A stretch of 64,000 bases of DNA from Nonlabens ulvanivorans. GTDB lineage: Bacteria > Bacteroidota > Bacteroidia > Flavobacteriales > Flavobacteriaceae. The notes under the pieces were generated by a model, which was not told the DNA's origin, did not search any database, and saw nothing but the letters and a program-made list of their open reading frames with translations. Location: NCBI RefSeq assembly GCF_000732625.1, contig NZ_JPJI01000026.1, positions 525,024 through 589,023 of the forward strand, written 5' to 3'. Shown here piece by piece: positions 60,810 through 64,000 of this stretch; position 1 is the stretch's first letter, and the number at the start of each line of letters is the position of its first letter. Both the position numbers and the translations under genes were made by a program.

Positions 60810-61211
60810 CTATTCTTCTTCTTGACTAAGAGAATTTAATAAATCATTAGATTGAAGTAAGTTATACCATTGCACAACCTTTTTAATATCACTAGCATAA
60901 ACTCGATCCTCGTCATAGTTAGGTAACACCTCACTAAAATAAGACTGTAGTTCTTTCTTACTTACTTTGTGATTGATTGAAGGACCTTGATTTTCTTTTT
61001 CAGCAATCTTTTGAAACACTTCCTTAAGCGGTACTTCAGTCTCATAAGTATAAATAGAGATATCTTTAAGTACACTCACGTTATGGTTGATTCCTATTAT
61101 AGCTGTTTTCTTATCGATTAAAGATTCGACTACAAAACCATTACGGGTTTTAGTCTTTAATTGATATAAACCTGGCTTACCTGTTACTGATAAAATGTTT
61201 TCTAAACTCAT
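60810..61211 (-). CDS. DUF5606 protein
   Basis: A 133-residue cytoplasmic protein beginning LENILSVTGKPGLYQLKTKTRNGFVVESL, the signature of DUF5606, a conserved Bacteroidetes family without known function. It is downstream of def and ruvX on the same strand, a widely conserved flavobacterial neighbourhood. Confidence 0.87.
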   Translation of the reverse strand: MSLENILSVTGKPGLYQLKTKTRNGFVVESLIDKKTAIIGINHNVSVLKDISIYTYETEVPLKEVFQKIAEKENQGPSINHKVSKKELQSYFSEVLPNYDEDRVYASDIKKVVQWYNLLQSNDLLNSLSQEEE

Positions 61212-61266
61212 ATTCTTCTTTTTCTGAGGACGGCAAATATATTAAACCTCATCTTTAAAATGGTGA

Positions 61267-61857
61267 TTATTTTCTTCCTTTCACTTCTGGAAAACGCATG
61301 CGATAATCGATACTTACTTTTCCTTTAGAAATATTAGCAAGCTTCCCTTTTATTAATCGCTTTTTTAGGGAAGATATTTTATCAGTAAATAAAATTCCTT
61401 CAATATGATCATACTCATGTTGAATAACACGAGCCATTAAACCCGTATAAGTCTCGGTTACTTCATTAAAATTTTCATCACTGTACCTAATGGTCACTTC
61501 TTCTGGTCTAAAAACATCTTCTCTTACATTAGGTATACTTAGACAACCTTCATTAAAAGCCCATTCTTCTCCATTCTCTTCTACGATATGCGCATTTATA
61601 AAAGCCTTCTTAAAAGAACCTAACTGTTTCTGCTCTTCAGGTGATAAATCTGGATCATCTCCAAAAGGTGATGTATCTACCAAAAAAATACGAATAGGCA
61701 TACCTACCTGTGGTGCCGCCAGCCCTACTCCACTCGCTCCATACATGGTTTCCCACATATTTTCTAGAACTTTATCTAGATTAGGATAATCAGGTGTGAT
61801 ATCCTTTGCTACTTTTCTTAATACTGGATCGCCATAAGCGACTATAGGATAAATCAT
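61267..61857 (-). CDS. def: Peptide deformylase
   Basis: A 196-residue metallo-hydrolase with all three motifs: GVGLAAPQ (43-50), EGCLS with metal ligand C105, and HEYDH with H147, E148, H151. It removes the N-formyl group from new proteins. It is co-directional with ruvX upstream (32-base gap). Confidence 0.96.
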   Translation of the reverse strand: MIYPIVAYGDPVLRKVAKDITPDYPNLDKVLENMWETMYGASGVGLAAPQVGMPIRIFLVDTSPFGDDPDLSPEEQKQLGSFKKAFINAHIVEENGEEWAFNEGCLSIPNVREDVFRPEEVTIRYSDENFNEVTETYTGLMARVIQHEYDHIEGILFTDKISSLKKRLIKGKLANISKGKVSIDYRMRFPEVKGRK

Positions 61858-61889
61858 GTGTTCTGAATGATTAATTTTAATAATTCTAT

Positions 61890-62309
61890 TTAAAAAGGAC
61901 TTTTCTTGTCCATAAATGTTTGCAATATAATAGTCGCGGCGATTTCATCTACTAGCGCCTTATTCCTACGCTTGGATTTACTCAATCCACTATCAATCAT
62001 AGTCTGAAAAGCCATCTTTGAAGTAAATCGCTCATCGACTCTTTCGATAGTTATGTGAGGATATTTTTCTTGTAATGCTTTCGCGAAAGCGTGAATAACA
62101 CTACCCAACTCACTATCTGTATAGTCCATCTGTTTAGGCTCACCAATGACAATGGTTTCTACATCTTCAGACTTTAAATACTTTTCTATAAAAACCGACA
62201 ATTCATGCGTCGCAACAGTAGTCAGTCCAGACGCAATAATTTGCATAGGATCTGTTACCGCGATACCGGTTCGTTTTTTACCATAATCTATAGCCAGTAT
62301 TCTACTCAT
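61890..62309 (-). CDS. ruvX: Putative Holliday junction resolvase/pre-16S rRNA nuclease YqgF
   Basis: A 139-residue RNase H-fold protein: ILAIDYGKKRTGIAVTDP (first Asp), ETIVIGEPKQMD, VDERFTS and the late DEIAATIIL. In E. coli YqgF processes pre-16S rRNA. A nearly perfect palindrome copy codes AFAKA in the helix near residue 75. Confidence 0.93.
   Translation of the reverse strand: MSRILAIDYGKKRTGIAVTDPMQIIASGLTTVATHELSVFIEKYLKSEDVETIVIGEPKQMDYTDSELGSVIHAFAKALQEKYPHITIERVDERFTSKMAFQTMIDSGLSKSKRRNKALVDEIAATIILQTFMDKKSPF
62076..62091. repeat. Palindrome copy (first base T), coding in ruvX
   Basis: TGCTTTCGCGAAAGCG, read as AFAKA (HAFAKALQEKY). Confidence 0.93.
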
Positions 62310-62413
62310 AAGAACTGCAAAAATAAGGTTATTTGTGAACTAGTTGCTAAAATCGAGCCAAGGCATGAAAACCTATAAATGTTTCCATTTATATTTGTAA
62401 AAAATCAAAAGCT

Positions 62414-63229
62414 TTGGATCAATTACAAAACGTTATAGAAGCAGCATGGGATGATCGTTCCCAGCTAGAGAATGCAGTAACTCAAACTGCTATTAGAGAG
62501 GTTGTAGAAATGTTAGATCGCGGTACTTTGCGAGTGGCACAACCTAGTGAAGATGGTTGGGTCGTAAATGAATGGGTTAAAAAAGCAGTAGTTCTTTATT
62601 TCCCTATACAGAAAATGGAGACTATTGAATGTGGTCCATTAGAATTTCACGATAAAATTCCGCTTAAAACTGGATATGCAGATAAAGGAATACGTGTTGT
62701 ACCACATGCCGTTGCTAGACATGGTGCTTATATTTCAAAAGGTGTCATAATGATGCCTAGTTATATCAACATAGGTGCCTATGTAGATGAAGGCACCATG
62801 GTTGACACTTGGGCTACCGTAGGTAGTTGTGCTCAAATTGGAAAAAATGTACACTTAAGCGGTGGTGTAGGTATAGGTGGTGTTCTTGAACCATTACAAG
62901 CCGCACCAGTAATTATAGAAGATGGCGCGTTTATAGGATCTAGATGCATCGTTGTAGAAGGAGTACATGTAGAAAAAGAAGCCGTGTTAGGTGCAAATGT
63001 TGTACTTACAATGAGTACAAAGATTATAGATGTTACCGGTGATGAGCCAGTTGAAATGAAAGGACGTGTACCTGAAAGATCAGTAGTGATTCCTGGCAGT
63101 TATTCAAAAGAGTTTCCTTCTGGAACTTATAATGTACCATGTGCATTAATCATAGGTAAACGCAAAGAAAGTACTAATAAAAAGACTTCTTTGAACGACG
63201 CGTTGCGTGAGTATAATGTAGCAGTTTAG
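62414..63229 (+). CDS. dapD: Tetrahydrodipicolinate N-succinyltransferase
   Basis: A 271-residue left-handed beta-helix acyltransferase with a TTG start (MDQLQNVIEAAWDDRS). Hexapeptide repeats (GAYISKGVIMMPSYINIGAYVDEGTMVDTWATVGSCAQIG) and PCALIIGKRKESTNKKTSLN at the end are typical. It acts in lysine and diaminopimelate synthesis. The stop overlaps the next start (TAGTG). Confidence 0.95.
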   Translation: MDQLQNVIEAAWDDRSQLENAVTQTAIREVVEMLDRGTLRVAQPSEDGWVVNEWVKKAVVLYFPIQKMETIECGPLEFHDKIPLKTGYADKGIRVVPHAVARHGAYISKGVIMMPSYINIGAYVDEGTMVDTWATVGSCAQIGKNVHLSGGVGIGGVLEPLQAAPVIIEDGAFIGSRCIVVEGVHVEKEAVLGANVVLTMSTKIIDVTGDEPVEMKGRVPERSVVIPGSYSKEFPSGTYNVPCALIIGKRKESTNKKTSLNDALREYNVAV

Positions 63230-64000
63230 TGAATATACTGCTCATTCAATATAAAATGATAGGTGATGTACTGACCAGTACTATCATCGCAGAGCAGTTA
63301 AAAATCATCTATCCAGACGCTCAAATTCATTATCTGATTTCTAAAACAGCACTTGCTGTTGTAGAAGGTAACACAGCTATTGATAAATTTATTTGTGTAG
63401 ACAATAAAGAGTTTGATAGCTGGAGAGGTGTGTTCACGCTTGCGCGAAAGCTCAAAAAAAACAACTATTCTATTTCCATAGATGCCTATGGGAAAAACAA
63501 CAGCGCATTACTATCTAGAATAGTGGGCGCTGTTCAAAGAATAGGATATAAAAAGTGGTTTGCACCATGGGTTTACACAACCGCTATAAAAAATAGTCCT
63601 GATTCTGCAATTTATAAAACAGGATTATCATTAGGTAGTCGCTTGCTTTTAACCACATCGTTGACTCAAAACGTACAATGGGATTTATTACCTAAAATTC
63701 ATCTTTCTGAATCCGAAAAGCAAGAAGGTAAGAAATGGTTGCTAGAAAACGGGCTTGATTTGAACTCACCTATTACAATGGTGAGTGCTTTAGGGTCTAG
63801 TATGAACAAGACTCTACCTTTGATTTATATGGCACAAGTTGTTGACCTAACGGTTCAAGAAAGTGGTAGTCAGGTACTTTTTAATTACCTGCCTTCACAA
63901 AAAGATCAAGCTTTTGAAATATACAATGCTTGTCTACCTGAAACACAAAAACATATTTTTATAAACGCGATTACTCCTAGTTTACGTGACTATCTAAAAG
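63229..64000 (+). CDS. Glycosyltransferase family 9 (heptosyltransferase-like), cut by the window edge
   Basis: An open frame of at least 257 codons from a GTG overlapping the dapD stop. It begins MNILLIQYKMIGDVLTSTIIAEQLK, the classic GT9 N-terminus (K-IGD); later parts are RIVGAVQRIGYKKWF and ITMVSALGSSMNKTLPL. It would add a sugar, often heptose, to lipopolysaccharide core. The C-terminal third is outside the window. A degenerate palindrome codes LARKL near residue 72. Confidence 0.88.
   Translation, partial: MNILLIQYKMIGDVLTSTIIAEQLKIIYPDAQIHYLISKTALAVVEGNTAIDKFICVDNKEFDSWRGVFTLARKLKKNNYSISIDAYGKNNSALLSRIVGAVQRIGYKKWFAPWVYTTAIKNSPDSAIYKTGLSLGSRLLLTTSLTQNVQWDLLPKIHLSESEKQEGKKWLLENGLDLNSPITMVSALGSSMNKTLPLIYMAQVVDLTVQESGSQVLFNYLPSQKDQAFEIYNACLPETQKHIFINAITPSLRDYLK
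63437..63452. repeat. Degenerate palindrome copy, coding
   Basis: CGCTTGCGCGAAAGCT, two differences from the consensus, in the glycosyltransferase gene. Confidence 0.75.

Overview
This window reads as chromosome from a marine Flavobacteriaceae bacterium (Bacteroidetes). The evidence is AT-rich DNA, three secreted proteins with C-terminal type IX secretion sorting domains, SusC-like TonB receptor architecture, flavobacterial families (CCC-motif membrane proteins, DUF6048/DUF6452/DUF5606, GH3), and Bacteroidetes-type promoters (TAnnTTTG). A 16-bp palindrome, CGCTTTCGCGAAAGCG, recurs through the whole window. I recall similar palindromes in Nonlabens/Dokdonia-like genomes, so that genus group is a tentative guess only.

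Region 1 (1-25.2 kb) is a phenylacetate (paa) catabolic cluster, almost all on the minus strand. In transcription order it holds: paaE-paaA-paaB-[four-helix gene]-paaC-[four-helix gene]-paaD; then, after a plus-strand island (lipoprotein, T9SS surface protein), paaG; then, after a SulP transporter, paaH-DUF1697-paaI-[SIR2-like]-paaJ-[T9SS protein]-paaZ-[GIY-YIG gene]-paaF-[four-helix gene]-paaY; and finally a lipoyl E2 and a fused E1 of a branched-chain-type 2-oxoacid dehydrogenase. Three copies of an operator-like inverted repeat (ACTAACA-N2-TGTTAGT) sit in front of paaE, paaZ and E2, suggesting one regulator for the set. No TetR-type regulator and no paaK ligase is visible here. The cluster contains small gene cassettes: three four-helix-bundle (23S-IVP/bAvd-like) genes and one GIY-YIG gene, each bounded by its own inverted repeats and lying between two paa genes in the sense direction. 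This cassette architecture is the strongest candidate for an undescribed system in the window.

Region 2 (25.3-34.5 kb) holds a small metalloprotease, a GH3-family enzyme, HMG-CoA lyase, a trehalose synthase/phosphatase fusion divergent from a GH15 hydrolase, a LysE exporter and pyrD. Region 3 (34.6-44.8 kb) has lpdA, several small outer-membrane barrels, a TM2 protein, aroQ, xerD, an aldo/keto reductase, rny, a 6S RNA candidate, zapA and a ZapB-like coiled coil. Region 4 (44.9-64 kb) has an M23 peptidase, a TonB receptor, cysteine desulfurase, a thrombospondin-3-type lipoprotein, an Smr protein, a T9SS protein with DUF2752 and two tandem CCC-motif proteins, ornithine aminotransferase, rlmD, a TlpA-like lipoprotein, DUF6452/DUF6048, DUF5606, def, ruvX, dapD and a truncated glycosyltransferase 9 gene at the right edge.

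Most convergent gene pairs in the second half are separated by clear intrinsic, often bidirectional, terminators. No tRNA, rRNA, CRISPR array or transposase was seen. All family calls come from reading motifs, not from database searches.
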